From contig NMRA01000085.1 in NCBI GenBank assembly GCA_002633005.1, forward strand, positions 800,619 through 848,564: a stretch of 47,946 bases of DNA, read 5' to 3'. Origin of the DNA: Phoronis australis. Taxonomy: Eukaryota > Phoronida > Phoronidae. A program made the translations under genes and the position numbers. How positions within the stretch are numbered: position 1 is the first letter of the stretch; each line of letters opens with the position of its first letter. This document shows positions 21,716-32,439 of the stretch, piece after piece. Below the pieces are notes generated by a model. The model saw only the letters and a list, made by a program, of their open reading frames with translations. It was not told the DNA's origin and did no database searches.

Positions 21716-24153
21716 ATGGCTACAACCCGAGCTCCAAAACAGTGGCCGCTCATTAAAAATGAGACCATTACTTCATTTGGTAGCTGGAGGCAGAATTTAT
21801 TATACACTTGGACCCTCACTTTGCGCCATTTCTTGTCGGCGGCGTTAGTTGGCTAAAAAGACAGCCTCTGCTCCACTGCGTGGTCTGACCGAAGACCCCG
21901 ATGACACCCCAGAACCGCAGCGGCGTTCTGCTCACATGAAACTGGCTCATTTAGAGCTCATGCTGGGACAAATTGCCAATTTTTGTCTCGTCATATGCCG
22001 TAATTCTATCGTGAAGTCATCCACCTCTGTCCAGGACATTTGGCAGAAAATTCGACAACATTTCGGATTCGCTTCCACAGGAGCACATTTCTTAGACCTG
22101 GGACTCGTATCATTGGTTCCAAATGAACGTCCTGAAGACCTATTCCAGCGCCTTACTGCTTTTTATGAAGATAACTTACTCACCGTTGGGTGTGGCATAA
22201 CGCATCATGGCGAGGCTGTCGACGAAGACATGACTCCCTCCCTCGAAAATACTATTGTGTTCTTATCTAGGACCAATATGTATATTACTCCCAGGTTCTT
22301 GTGGTTACAGATGGTCAACTCAGGTTTACCCCAACTTGTTAAAGTCCTTCTTGCAAACTGCCCATGTGGTTCGAGTATCCGAAAATACTTAATACATAAA
22401 TTCTTATTAGTTTCGACACCCTTTCTTTATATTCTTTTCGCCTTTCTTGCCAAAAGCGATTTTTAACTGTATTTGACCCTTCTCTCTGAGCGTATGATTA
22501 CCGGTTGTCATCGGTTATTTCCGTACCCACATTTCCGGCTCATCGGTTCAGGAACTTGTCCTGAACGCCGCCATTTTTTCCTTGTAACTGAAAGGGCTAT
22601 GGCTTGCTCGAAAAGTCTTCATTATTTTGTTTTATTAGTAATATATCGTGATTCGTTTGCATATGTAGTGTATTTATAGTTTGTAGTTAGTGGTGGTTGA
22701 TTTTTTTGGAATGTTACGCGTACTTAGTATGTTAAAATAGCATTGGTGTTTAGTTCCTTACGTAGGCGGGTCCAATCTAGGAACCAATATGGGTCGAACC
22801 AATTTTTTTTCGGTTTTATTTTTTTCCTCGTTTTGAAAAAGTACTTTGCTATCATCGGAAAGGTAGTACATTCTACTCAGTAAAAATCGAAAAAGTATCA
22901 AAATCGGGGCAAGCACTGTAAAGTTATTGCAAGTTTTGTGGCGAAATTTGGGTCACTTTGTTTGGATCGCGTCGGCCATATTGGAGGACAGCGGGATGAG
23001 TTACGAGTTTAAAACTTTGTGTAAATTGTTTTCGCCAACAAATTACGGTAAAATTTAGTTAGACATATCTTTACTTACAATTCTGCACGATTTAGCAGTG
23101 TTCACCAAAATTCAGCCTCGCAGTTGTTACTCATTAAGTGATAAATGTGCTCACAATTCCCGTTGGACTTCGATCGTCTCATTTCTGGCGGCACCTACAA
23201 TGTCGACTTTTGCTGAACTGAAAGGCATGTTCAATCGGCTACTTTGTAATTTGTGAAGATTTAACGTTGATACATTTTGACAAACGTTGCTACAAAAAAG
23301 AAACTTTGTTCAATTTTCGTGTTTTTTGTGTTTGTGGCCAGCGACCAGTTAGGCCTAAGGGTAGTCTTGGCGCAAAGCTGGATAGGCCTACTAACAAGCT
23401 GTATTTTGACTATAGTCTTCACTGGTAGCTGGTGACTGAGGCTAACTAAGGTCTGCCGCGGCAGTGTGACACAGGACTAACCAGCCCGTAATTTCATGCA
23501 AGTGTCTGAAACTACCCTTGAATATATGCAGCATTTATCATTTGACCATTTTACTTCGACAAAACAGCTTGCAACCGCATGCATTTACCGTTCGCCAGTG
23601 TCTGGTCTCGATCCGCACCGGGTCCGATAGGCTGCGGTCCCGAGTCTGGCAAAATAATTTCTGTCAAAATTTATTCGCCACATTTCTTCAGCAAATTCCA
23701 TAAAATTGTCCGTAGTTTGATTTTATCAAAATTAAGGCGCGCTGTCGATTTTTTTATCCCCGTTTGCTGGCTGGTAACAGTACAGGCACTGCTCCAGTCG
23801 CACTGACGGCGTTTTCTTAGCCTGGGTTCCTGAATGAATTGTACTTCCGGGTTCGCGGCAAGTTCAAAATGGCGGTGTTTCTTCGGGTGCGAATCGTGAG
23901 TGGCGCGTTCATTTAAACTGTTTTCGAGTACGGATCGTGTATTAGTTATGGGGTAAGTACTTCTTGGATCCTTATAACATCTTCTAACCATGTAATAAGG
24001 GTTTACAATAACGCGTGAGAGAAGGACTTTAAGCAACGATATGGCGCGGAGTTGCGCAACAAGTCCCTTGCCTCCATCAAGACTGAAATTTCTCACTACT
24101 TTGATGAGCTTAGGTGCATCGAGGCCACTCGCTCCATGAGTCCATGCGCATAA
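21716..24153 (+). pseudogene. Retrotransposon gag-like pseudogene, interrupted
   Basis: A start ATG at 21716 follows the presumed primer-binding site. The first part runs in one frame to about 21840 and shifts to another (21849-22342), with stretches such as LAHLELMLGQIANF and QDIWQKIRQHFGF typical of this family's capsid region. The frame is broken at 22343 by the TTAA element and continues at 24031, the insertion removing only continuity, not gag codons. It ends at an in-frame TAA (24151-24153). A weak remnant of a zinc-knuckle region may lie at about 24230-24330 in yet another frame. Confidence 0.65.
22343..24028. mobile_element. Non-autonomous TTAA-type (piggyBac-like) DNA element inserted in gag
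   Basis: The 1,686-bp insert is bordered by TTAA at 22339-22342 and 24029-24032. It starts AGTCCTTCT and ends AGAAGGACT, a perfect 9-bp inverted pair. Removing the insert and one TTAA would rejoin gag codons in frame, which fixes the borders. TTAA duplication is the hallmark of piggyBac elements (Kolobok also uses TTAA). The ends do not show the common CCC start. No transposase is visible inside; short open frames there have no recognisable domains. Confidence 0.8.
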
Positions 24154-24419
24154 CCAGCTCGAAGACAAACCCCCCTCGCCGCCGTAGAACCCGTCGTGCG
24201 CGTTATGCACCACCGGCCGCCGTACTCCCTCATACCACTTCTTGTCTCGGTGCCCGTTCCTCCCACCTGACGACAAGCGCGCCTTTCTCAAGGCCCGGTC
24301 CACCGACGTTGACGAGGCCACCGAGGAGGACTTCGCTCAAGACACAATATCTTGTGAGCAGTTCTGCCCTGACTCCGCTGTCGCGCTTCGCGTCCACATA
24401 GTCCACGGCAGTCTCCTTA

Positions 24420-24771
24420 TCTCGACACATTTATTGGTCAAACCCCGGTGCGTTTGACATTTGATTGTGGCCCCACAGGAAACATGATTAGCGCATCGTG
24501 TGCACGTTGGTTGGGCGCAAAAGTTCGTAAAAATTCCCAAACCGCCTTCCAGGCCGATGGTACATCTACTCTACAGGTTGTGGGGGACACTCGACTTGTC
24601 TTCACACGTGACAAGCATTCCTTCGTTTTGCACGGTCTTGTTATCGAGTCTCTTGACGTAGACGTCTTGGCAGCAAACCCATTTATGACTTACAACTACA
24701 TTTCAGTACGACCTGCTCGCGAGGTTATCACATTGGCCGACGGATCTACATACACTTATGGCAACCCGTAA
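24420..24771 (+). pseudogene. Retrotransposon aspartic protease domain remnant
   Basis: A retropepsin-like segment with LTFDCGPTGNMISASC near its start, ILVIES/LDVDVLAANPF-like strands and an IRPA-like RPAREVI end. The catalytic triad is DCG where most retropepsins have D(S/T)G, so it is either a variant or decayed. It lies in a frame different from the upstream gag and from the downstream RT part. Confidence 0.6.
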
Positions 24772-24860
24772 ACCAATACCCACGACCCACAGCACGACTG
24801 TCCCACGTATTACGTGCTCCACCTCACGCGACAGCCATCTGGCCTGGTGATTGTCTTGAG

Positions 24861-25610
24861 TTGGAGGCCCCGTCCGATTCCATCGATCCTGAAGAACATC
24901 TTGCAATCGAACCTCGCTGCGACAGCATTAGCCTCCGCTCCACGGGTGTTTCCCAGCTATGGCCACAACCCGCCATTCTTGCTCCGACTAATGGCAAAAT
25001 TCGCTTGTTCAACAACACCGATGAACCACGAGTTTTGCGACGAGATGAGCAGTTTTGCCAGGTACACGCCGTGTTCACTTCTTCGGAGGTTCCATCTGAA
25101 TCCCCGACAGCCACCCAATGTATCTCATCCTCCAAAACTACCTTGGATCATCATCGCTTTGTTGCCGTTGATCCCGACAATATTCTGCCTGCTGCTGATC
25201 GGTACAGATTCCACGCCCTGCATCGAGAATTTACTCACGTATTTGATCCGCAATACCCCGGGTACAACGGCGCCACAGGCCCGTTTGAGGCCGTTGTCAA
25301 CAAGAGTTCTACGCAACCTCCACAGAGGAAAGGTCGCCTCCCCCAATACTCCAATGACAAGCTCCTGGAATTGCAACGAAAATTCAACGAGCTGGAGCTC
25401 CTGGGAGTATTCGCCCGTCCAGAGGATGTTGGTATTACAGTAGAATATCTTAATCCCTCGTTTCTAGTCAAGAAACCCCACGGAGGTTTTCGCTTAGTTA
25501 CAGCATTTTCAGACGTCGGCCTGTACGCCAAGCCCCAACCATCTCTCATGCCTGACGTAGATTCCGTGCTTCGGAAGATTGCTCCGTTGGAAGTTCATCA
25601 TCAAGACTGA
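24861..25610 (+). pseudogene. Retrotransposon reverse transcriptase N-terminal part
   Basis: This frame covers the pre-RT linker and first RT blocks: an LPQYSNDKLLELQRKF stretch, then SFLVKKPHGGFRLVTAF and PQPSLMPDVDSVLRKI. These match the fingers region of Ty3/gypsy-like RTs. The frame is lost at about 25590-25605, where the palm domain continues one frame over. Confidence 0.7.
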
Positions 25611-27310
25611 TGTTACGAGTGCCTTCTATCAAATTCCTTTGTCACGAGAGTCCATGAGATATTGTGGCTTAGGCCTATCCACACCTTTCCGAGGTATTCC
25701 CGGTTCGGAAACCGCTTTGGAAGAGTTGACGTGTCGTGTATTGGGAGAGCTTTTGGAAGAAGGAGCCGTCACCAAGCTCGCTGACGACCTATACTGTGTT
25801 GGTCAGACTATCACAGAGTTGATTACCAACTGGAAAAGGGTGCTATATGCATTGTCCACGGCGGATCTCCGTCTATCTTCTACAAAGACAGTCATAGCCC
25901 CACGACGCACAGAAGTCCTCGGCTGGATTTGGGAGATGGGTACTTTACAAGCTAGCTCACATCGGATAGCTGCTCTCTCGTCTTGTCCCAAACCTGGCAC
26001 TGTTCGGCAAATGAGATCCTTCAGCGGAGCCGTGAAAGCTGTGTCGAGAGTCCTGCCTTACTGTGCTTCTTTCATCGCCCCACTGGACTCCGCTATATCG
26101 GGATGCGATTCCAAAGACCGCATTACCTGGACCGATGAGTTACATGTTGCCTTCACCTCAGCCCAAAAGGCATTGTCCACGCATAAAACTATCACTCTAC
26201 CCAGACCGGACGATCAGCTGTGGATAGTCACGGATGCCTCCGCTAAACACCCGGGCATCGCTGGTACACTGTATCTCTCTCGTGAGGACACGCCACGTGT
26301 CTGCGGCTTCTTCAGTGCGAAACTGAAATCACGTCAAGTTACTTGGCTCCCATGCGAAATTGAAGCTCTCGCCATTGCTGCTACCGTGAAACATTTTAGC
26401 CCTTATCCGATTCAGTCAGCGCATCCTGCTATCACACTTACTGACAGCAAGCCTTGTGTACAAGCTTTTGAGAAACTCTGCAGGGGCGAATTCTCAGTCA
26501 GTCCTCGCGTGTCGACGTTTCTCTCCACCGTTTCTAGCTATCAGGCTATCGTTCGTCACGTATCTGGTGCCACTAATATCGTCTCCGACTTTGCGAGTTG
26601 CCATAGCCCAGAGTGCACCGACACTTCTTGCCAAGTGTGCCTTTTCGTGAACACTCTGGAAGATTGTGTGGTGCTCCATGCGACTGCTGCCGAGGTCCTT
26701 CAGGGAGAACACAAACTTCCGTTCACCACGAGGTCATCTTGGTTATCCCTTCAGTCCGAGTCTCCCGAGTTACGGCGAGTACACTCTCATCTCAACCAAG
26801 GGACGCGGCCCTCCAATAGAGACACCAACGTTCGAGATGTCAAACGCTATCTCAACGTCGCCACTATCGCGTCAGATCGTTTACTTGTGGCTCGGCGAGA
26901 CAAGCCTCTCGTCGCTCGTGAAGAACGCATCATCGTTCCACGTCCCATCTTGGACGGCTTACCCACGGCACTTCATTTATGGCTGGATCACCCCACCTCC
27001 CATCAACTGAAACTTCTCATCCAACGATACTTCTTTGCACTTGATTTAGAGTGTGCCATTGATCGTTGCACACGCATATGCCATCAATGTTGTTCAATGC
27101 ACTCTTTCCCGAAAACCACGACCCTGCAGAATACCTCTGATACACCTGCGACCGTTGGGACGTTGTTTGCAGCTGACGTCATGAAGCGCGAGCGACAGCT
27201 GATTTTGGTACTCCGAGAGTGTGTCTCTTCTTACACAGCGGCTTGTATCATTGCTACTGAACGCCACGAGGATCTTCGTAATGGTCTTCTCCATATTGTA
27301 TCTCGAACTG
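25579..27310 (+). pseudogene. Retrotransposon RT palm, RNase H and integrase N-terminus
   Basis: This is the longest intact stretch of the element. RT block A is KTDVTSAFYQIPL (catalytic Asp at about 25609) and block C is KLADDLYC (Asp pair at about 25783). The spacing between A and C looks short, so a small deletion is possible. RNase H shows WIVTDASAK, LPCEIEALAI and LTDSKPC, supplying the acidic residues. The integrase zinc-binding motif has HLWLDHPTSH and CTRICHQC (about 26970-27095), and the first core Asp lies in FAADVM. The frame breaks at about 27295-27310, between the first and second integrase aspartates. Confidence 0.75.
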
Positions 27311-28251
27311 CGGTCGTTAGACGGCCCTCGTGCAGTTATCCGTACAGATCCGGCTTCAGGTTTCCAGGCTCTTCAAAAGGACAAACTCCTAGAACATCAT
27401 CGCATTTCAAGTGAGATCGGACGCATCAAGAATCCCAACCATAATCCTGTCGCAGAGAAGGCCATAGAGGAGTTGTCACACAAGTTACTGCGTGATCAGC
27501 ATGGAGCCGGCAATGTCAGTTCCTTACAGCTGGCCGTAGCTGTTGCTCGATTGAACAGCCGCCTTCGCTCCACCGGATTGTCTGCCAGAGAGATGTGGTT
27601 TCAGCGCGACCAGTTCACCAATTGCCAAATACCAGCTCATGACAACTTGCTGATCTCTTCCCAACGACAACGGCACTCCCTCAACCATGGAACCAGTGCA
27701 CGATCCAAGGCTCCTTTGGCCAACCAGGCAGTAGAATGCGACGCATCCATCGGCGATATAGGGACAAGACCAGACCCCGTCCACGATACCTCGTGGTTGC
27801 TTCCGATGGCGTGTGGTTGAGTGTTCGTAAATTTTCTGGAGATCAGTTACGTAATGCTTCTTACCGTGTCAAACGCAGCGAGTGTTACCGTGATCCGTCA
27901 GAGATTACTGACATTCCAGCTGCATCACCTGTCACTTCCCCTTGTGGCCACGATGACGACGACGAGTTCCCACCGTCTTCCGCTGTTCCAGTATCCGTTT
28001 CATCATTGCCCGCGTCCTGCGATCCAGCTCCATGGTGCAACAACGGTGTACTATCTTCCCGTGGCCCATTTGCCGCCCCAGCTGTGCCATCCGTCATCGT
28101 TCCTCCCCCTGATGCATCCCGCCAGCTTGGTTCTACGACAACGCCTGCTGTTGAACCCCCCGTCTTTCCTGCTCATCCAGAGGCCCACTTAGAGAAGATT
28201 GCAACGGCTGCGCCACAAACCTCATTGGCAAACGGACGATTGGCTTTATGA
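27300..28251 (+). pseudogene. Retrotransposon integrase core and C-terminal remnant
   Basis: After the frameshift, VIRTDPASGFQAL supplies the second catalytic Asp and NPVAEKAIEEL the Glu, so the DDE residues survive but are split between frames. Another shift at about 27740 moves the C-terminal part (RIHRRYRDKTRPRPRYLVV then VWLSVRKF) into a third frame. A Pro/Ser-rich tail runs to a stop at 28251. Confidence 0.7.
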
Positions 28252-28364
28252 CTGATTTTAGCTACTTTGTTAACGCCATAGTAACTTATTAGCACTGTGT
28301 TTGTTTTCTATTACCCGTTCTTAGTGTAAAGTTACCTCATTTTCTGTGACAGAAGAGGCAATCA

Positions 28365-28487
28365 CGCCATTGCATTGTTATTCGTACGACTGTGTTTGGG
28401 GTGAGCCCTTCCGGTTCGACCTCGTTGTGTTGTCGGCTGCGAATTAAACTCGTTAAACTTACAACTCTTTGTCTAGTTTATCTGGCG
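28365..28487 (+). repeat. 3' LTR
   Basis: Direct repeat partner of 21579-21702 (about six substitutions and one gap). A purine-rich run, ACAGAAGAGGCAA, lies just upstream and could be the polypurine tract. Confidence 0.7.
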
Positions 28488-29040
28488 CAGGTTCGTAGGT
28501 TGAAAATGTTTCAAACTTTTTGGGCAATTTTTTAAGTTGCAGCGTCATGAATATTATGGCCCAAAGTAGTCTATTTTTGGTTCAAAGAGGTTTGGTTAGT
28601 AATCTAGCTTCCAAACTGTTAAAATGACTGAGAAATATATCGTTATGGTGTTTAATTACGTAGATGCTGAACCTCTATCCGGAGAAAGTCTATGTTTTCA
28701 AAGATCAGAGGTCCGGTGACCGTCATTAGAACCTGCTAAATTTGCCCAATTTTTTGTATTTGATTTTTAGCCATTTTCATGTGCTCTGGGGGTCAAGTTG
28801 TTGGGTGATGGTGATTTCAAATAATGCCTTCTATTAATTTGCTTTGTGACTAACAAAATGGGCTTTTTGTTCGTTTCCAAGAAACAGCCGATGGAAACTG
28901 AGGACATACCGGTGTATTTTACAATCCTTGACTACGGAGCTATCTACAGCTCTATCTCGTGAACCCATAAAGGTTCTTCATTAATTTTTATTGGTACTTA
29001 TTCTGTTTGACTGATGTTTAACGGCTCGCCCGTATTATTT
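28488..29040. other. No recognisable feature
   Basis: Non-coding AT-rich sequence between the 3' LTR and a LINE fragment; nothing identifiable. Confidence 0.5.
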
Positions 29041-29044
29041 CTCG

Positions 29045-29740
29045 CATTGCTGTTCCTGGGGCGTACACCTTGTCGTGGCAGAACAGCTTGCGTACCTTCG
29101 TGACCTCTAGAGTTTTACCTGCGGGAGTTTAAAACTCCTGGCAGGGCTACCCATGCCGGGCAGGTCGAAAGGTATAGATCAGACGAAATTCACCCCCAAA
29201 CACTCCCTAGGATCACACTAGGATTGGGCGTAAGGCCAACTCCCTTACCATGTAAAAACATTGCTTCTGTCACCTATGAGAAGGACAACTCTGACATTAA
29301 AACCTGGGCTGACTGGGCTCATTAGCAACCAGTCTAGGAGAAGGCCACACCGAAACAAAACCATGTGCTGCCACAAAGACCGAGCATGTCGGCTAATGAC
29401 ATCGGGCAGACCTTCTATACCTGTACCACCTACCCTGAAGAAGAGAACCAGACATGCACGAAATTTACCCATCATGGCCATGCAAACGGATATTGGACGG
29501 TATGGTGCTCGTCCCGTGGTTCGCCAGGCGGTGACAGTGCCGGCACCTCAGCCTCGAATGGACCCCCCTTTAGTGACTGCATGGTGAGGCGAACCCAAGA
29601 CTCAATCGAAGGCAGCGAAGCTCACTGCTAGCCAGCCAGCTTAGTCAGTCGGAAGCAGTTGCTCCGCTTGTCTTCGCACAGTGGAATGTTGAGGGTCTTC
29701 GCATGAAGAAACCCGAGCTCCAAGGCATTACGGCGTTTTC
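29045..29740 (+). pseudogene. 5' fragment of a non-LTR retrotransposon (LINE)
   Basis: A GC-richer stretch ends in a segment that translates to FAQWNVEGLRMKKPELQ (about 29670-29725). That is the start of an APE-type endonuclease domain of LINEs (the WN...E region). Sequence stops matching an endonuclease right after it, so the element is 3'-truncated or interrupted by another repeat at about 29731. Short open frames upstream could be leader or ORF1 remnants with several breaks. Confidence 0.55.
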
Positions 29741-29823
29741 CCGTTGCTCCCAATTTGTTCGATTCTATAGCCCAACAACAAGTTTGGAAGAACACCCCTG
29801 CAGCCAATCATTTACAGAATGGA
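29731..29823. repeat. Dispersed repeat shared with 38811-38880
   Basis: Blocks TTTTCCCGTTGCTCCCA, CCCAACAACAAGTT and TGCAGCCAAT/TGTAGCCAAT occur in the same order in both copies. The second copy retains a hairpin (ACTTGTTGGGT facing ACCCAACAACAAGT) that is eroded here. Confidence 0.6.
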
Positions 29824-30015
29824 TCAATTAAAGATCACTTCCAAACACTCCACAAACAGAAAATTTCTCGTTCAGATATTGTTGACAATACCATCGTCAG
29901 GTATTTCGAACGTGACTCCTTTCGTTTGAAAATTCTCGAAGTTTTAATAATAAAAACTGAAACTCCTAATTCCCAAGATACTGGGTTCCATCGTACCTTG
30001 TCGTTATATAAATAA
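29785..30015 (+). pseudogene. C-terminal piece of a Penelope-like or GIY-YIG-bearing retroelement (tentative)
   Basis: The open frame ending at 30015 contains GSIKDHFQTLHKQKIS, then FRLKILEVLIIKTETPN. This resembles the region after GIY-YIG in Penelope-like polymerases (a SIxxHF...ExLxIKxxxPxLN pattern). The GIY-YIG core itself is absent. It points away from the Penelope-like fragment on the minus strand next to it. Confidence 0.4.
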
Positions 30016-30141
30016 TGTCCATAAGTTGTAACACCTATGTATTTTATTAAATTTTACAACGTTTAAGAGTACATTAGTTTCCATGACAATTCCTTCTGTA
30101 ATTGCGCTCTTATGTATGCAGCCTTATATTCGTGTTTAATA

Positions 30142-30696
30142 TCATTGTTCTTGTTTCATATATCTTACACGATAGCGTTTACGATGTTTAAATTTATTTG
30201 CCATCTTGTGGACATTAGCTAGCTTAATCAAACGGTTTAGTTCTTTCTTAAGATTATTTACAGGGTTATGGTTTACATTCTCAAACTTTGACATGTCAGC
30301 GATGATGTTATTCAGTTTCTCTTTGTACTCGTTCTTATTCAAGTGGTCTTATCAGACTTTCTAATAACGATGTCATCATTGTCCCTCAGTTGCTTAGCGA
30401 CAGTAGGAAATTCTTCAGTTATTATTCGTTTGGAATTTCTTGAATTGGATCTGTTCTTTGTCCCTTCTGCCTTGAGTTGGTCTTTAATATTCGTATTAAC
30501 ACTGACAAAGCCATCTCTCTCAAGGTTTTCAATATCTTGGTAACTCTCTCAAGGTTTTCAATATCTTGGTAAAGCTTTTCAAGTTCAACACGTTTTTGTA
30601 TAAATCAAATCGAGGTTTAAGGTGTACATTAATCCCCAATGACAAAAGTTTTATGTTCATCTTCTGTTAGTTGATGATCAGACAGATTCATGTTTT
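30142..30696 (-). pseudogene. Penelope-like element polymerase, N-terminal fragment
   Basis: Reading leftward: NLSDHQLTEDEHKTFVIG, then a KPRFDLYKK-like segment, VELEKLYQDIENLERDGF, TVAKQLRDNDDIVIRKSDK, and LNKNEYKEKLNNIIAD followed by SKFENVNHNPVNNLKKEL. The ...DIVIRK(A/S)DK... block followed by a (D/N)xxxYxxKLxxxxxD block is characteristic of the region just before the Penelope-like RT core. Frames change at least twice, including at a 29-bp direct duplication (30515-30572). The RT catalytic core is missing. Confidence 0.6.
30515..30572. repeat. 29-bp tandem duplication inside the Penelope-like fragment
   Basis: Units 30515-30543 and 30544-30572 are the same (CTCTCTCAAGGTTTTC... to ...CTTGGTAA). 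Because 29 is not a multiple of three it shifts the remnant's frame. Confidence 0.85.
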
Positions 30697-30699
30697 CCG

Positions 30700-31560
30700 C
30701 TTTTGCGGTGTAACTAAGGGACAAACTTTCAAGGTAGTTCAGGGTTAAAAGTTAAATCTGAAGTAATGTCAGTACAGTAAAGTTAATATGTAAGCTAACA
30801 TGATCCTAGCAACGTTTTAACACAATAAGTAACTTCGAAAGTACTTAAGAGAATTTCAGAAATACGAACAGAACCAAATAGAGTTAAGAATGAAAGTGGA
30901 CTAGCACGGCTTTTACCATAGTGAATGGGTTCTATAAAAAACTCCTTAACTAAGAAATGTCCAACCATGATCAAGGTTCTTCACATTTTGTTGCTTTGAT
31001 ATAACCTGGAGTAGAAAGTAAAAAGATACAAAACGAAGCAAAAGCACAATTTACAGGCCTACATAAAGTTTTAAAAAATGTCCTACAGCGAAACGTAATC
31101 ATACCTTGAAGAAAAGTTGATTTTAAGCAACAAAAACAAAAACGATTTCAAAACTACACACGTGATAGCAAGAAACTGTAGACAACACCATCATTCGATG
31201 TGTTGAAAATTACACATTTTGGCCAAAGATTGTGGAATGGCTATTGATCAGTCAGGAAAAATCTGTATTGAATGAGCAGCTCACAGGAGTGTACAGCACG
31301 CTGGCTCTGTTTCGATAGGGTTGCGGGCTTCCTACCGCGTGTTGGTACACTCATCATGGTGTCCTTCCTCTGACAATATGAAATCAAAAAAATCACACCA
31401 CGATAAGTGTTCCACATATCCGTGCTCGTTCTTCTAAGAACGCAGGAACACCTGACGATAGCCAGAGAATAGACTGACCGAAACGTCGTGACAATGTAAA
31501 TAGACAAGAGGTCGGTGTAAATAGACCAAGAGATTTTAATACTAGTTGCAATGTAACTTC
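30700..31560. other. Probable non-coding flank of Penelope-like element
   Basis: No supported gene. Around 31440-31495 a CTGACGA...CCGAAACGTCGT stretch recalls sequences common in Penelope-like terminal repeats, but the stems of a hammerhead do not pair convincingly. Confidence 0.3.
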
Positions 31561-31564
31561 ATTA

Positions 31565-31900
31565 CTTACTAAACGTCATTAAAAATACATGGTCATGTGT
31601 TCCAATTGGTGGCAGACTGGTAAAAAGTCAAAATTCTAGTTCTTCATTTTTTACTTTCCGAAAAATATATCTTCTACTGAGTTAAACTCCATAGTTGTGT
31701 AGATAGTTGGATAAATACGCAGACTGGTCAATACTCGTAACATAAAACAAAATTTGTTCAAGTTACTAATACATTTTGCTATTAATATACCTTTATCATA
31801 TGGTAAATTATACTAAAAACATGGTCATGTGACCTATTTTTGACAGATTGGTAGAAAACCAACATTCAAATTCCTCATGTCTTCTGCGTTCAGCAAATAT
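31565..31900. repeat. Two diverged copies of a dispersed repeat
   Basis: ACATGGTCATGTG is followed by GGTGGCAGACTGGTA or a TTGACAGATTGGTAG-type block at about 31585 and again at about 31825. The first copy continues into a GAAAAATATAT...CCATAGTT stretch shared with 12295-12445. Confidence 0.55.
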
Positions 31901-31913
31901 TTAGTATTTTGTT

Positions 31914-32245
31914 CCACCACCAGGTGGGGCAGCTATTGGTTGTTAGTTGGCAACCAACTAGCACCCTATTTGCCTCTTAATTTAATCATTCTCTTAATTT
32001 GTCACCAGATGGAGCAGCTATTGGATGTTAGTTGTCCACCAACTGACTCACCGTCTGCAATCAACTTATTTCAACCACCAAGTGACGCAGCTGTTGGTTG
32101 TTAGATGGCAGTATCTTGGTGTTTGATAACTTTCTAATTTCTCACTGGGTGGAGTAGTTTTTGGTTCTCATTTGATAACCAAAATGACCAGCTCCACTCT
32201 TTTAGAGTACTCGCTTTATACCACTAGGTGGTGTTCTGTCTAACT
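31914..32245. repeat. Degenerate tandem repeat with CTCF-like CCACCAGGTGG motif
   Basis: Five related starts lie at about 31914 (CCACCAGGTGGGGCAGCT), 32003 (CACCAGATGGAGCAGCT), 32074 (ACCACCAAGTGACGCAGCT), 32142 (CACTGGGTGGAGTAG) and 32221 (CCACTAGGTGGTGTT). Most are followed by ATTGGTTGTTAGTTG-like sequence. Spacing is about 70-90 bp. TTGGTTGACATCC recurs at about 32311 and 32373. Confidence 0.6.
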
Positions 32246-32439
32246 TGCTGTATACAAGTCAGTTGATGACTTTCTAAATAATAGTTGTAAGTCAGTTGAT
32301 ATATAAGTGGTTGGTTGACATCCCTGTCTTGTGCACTTTGTTGGTTGTCAACCAAGTGAGGTGTACACCTAACTAGTTGGTTGACATCCATGTAAGATAC
32401 TGACATAACATAGGCTATAACATATCCTTTCACGAGAAT

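Larger units (their letters stand above)
21579..28487 (+). mobile_element. Degraded Ty3/gypsy-like LTR retrotransposon, nested with a DNA element
   Basis: Two LTRs flank gag, protease, reverse transcriptase, RNase H and integrase in that order, the order of Metaviridae (Ty3/gypsy). Coding parts occupy several frames with stops, so it cannot be active. The gag is also split by a 1.69-kb TTAA element at 22343-24028. Without that insert the interior is about 5 kb. LTR divergence of about 5% suggests a moderately old insertion. No flanking target duplication was recognised. The family looks distinct from classical gypsy: ADD instead of YxDD in RT, and FRLVTAF where most gypsy elements have RFCVDYR. 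Clade placement needs a phylogeny. Confidence 0.8.

Noticed and set aside
22473-23806. Open frames inside the TTAA element as a transposase
   Set aside because: All are short, unrelated to each other in frame, and show no DDE-type motif.
31435-31500. Hammerhead-ribozyme-like core CTGACGA...CCGAAAC near the Penelope-like fragment
   Set aside because: Core letters are suggestive, but stems I, II and III do not pair well by eye; a covariance-model search would be decisive.
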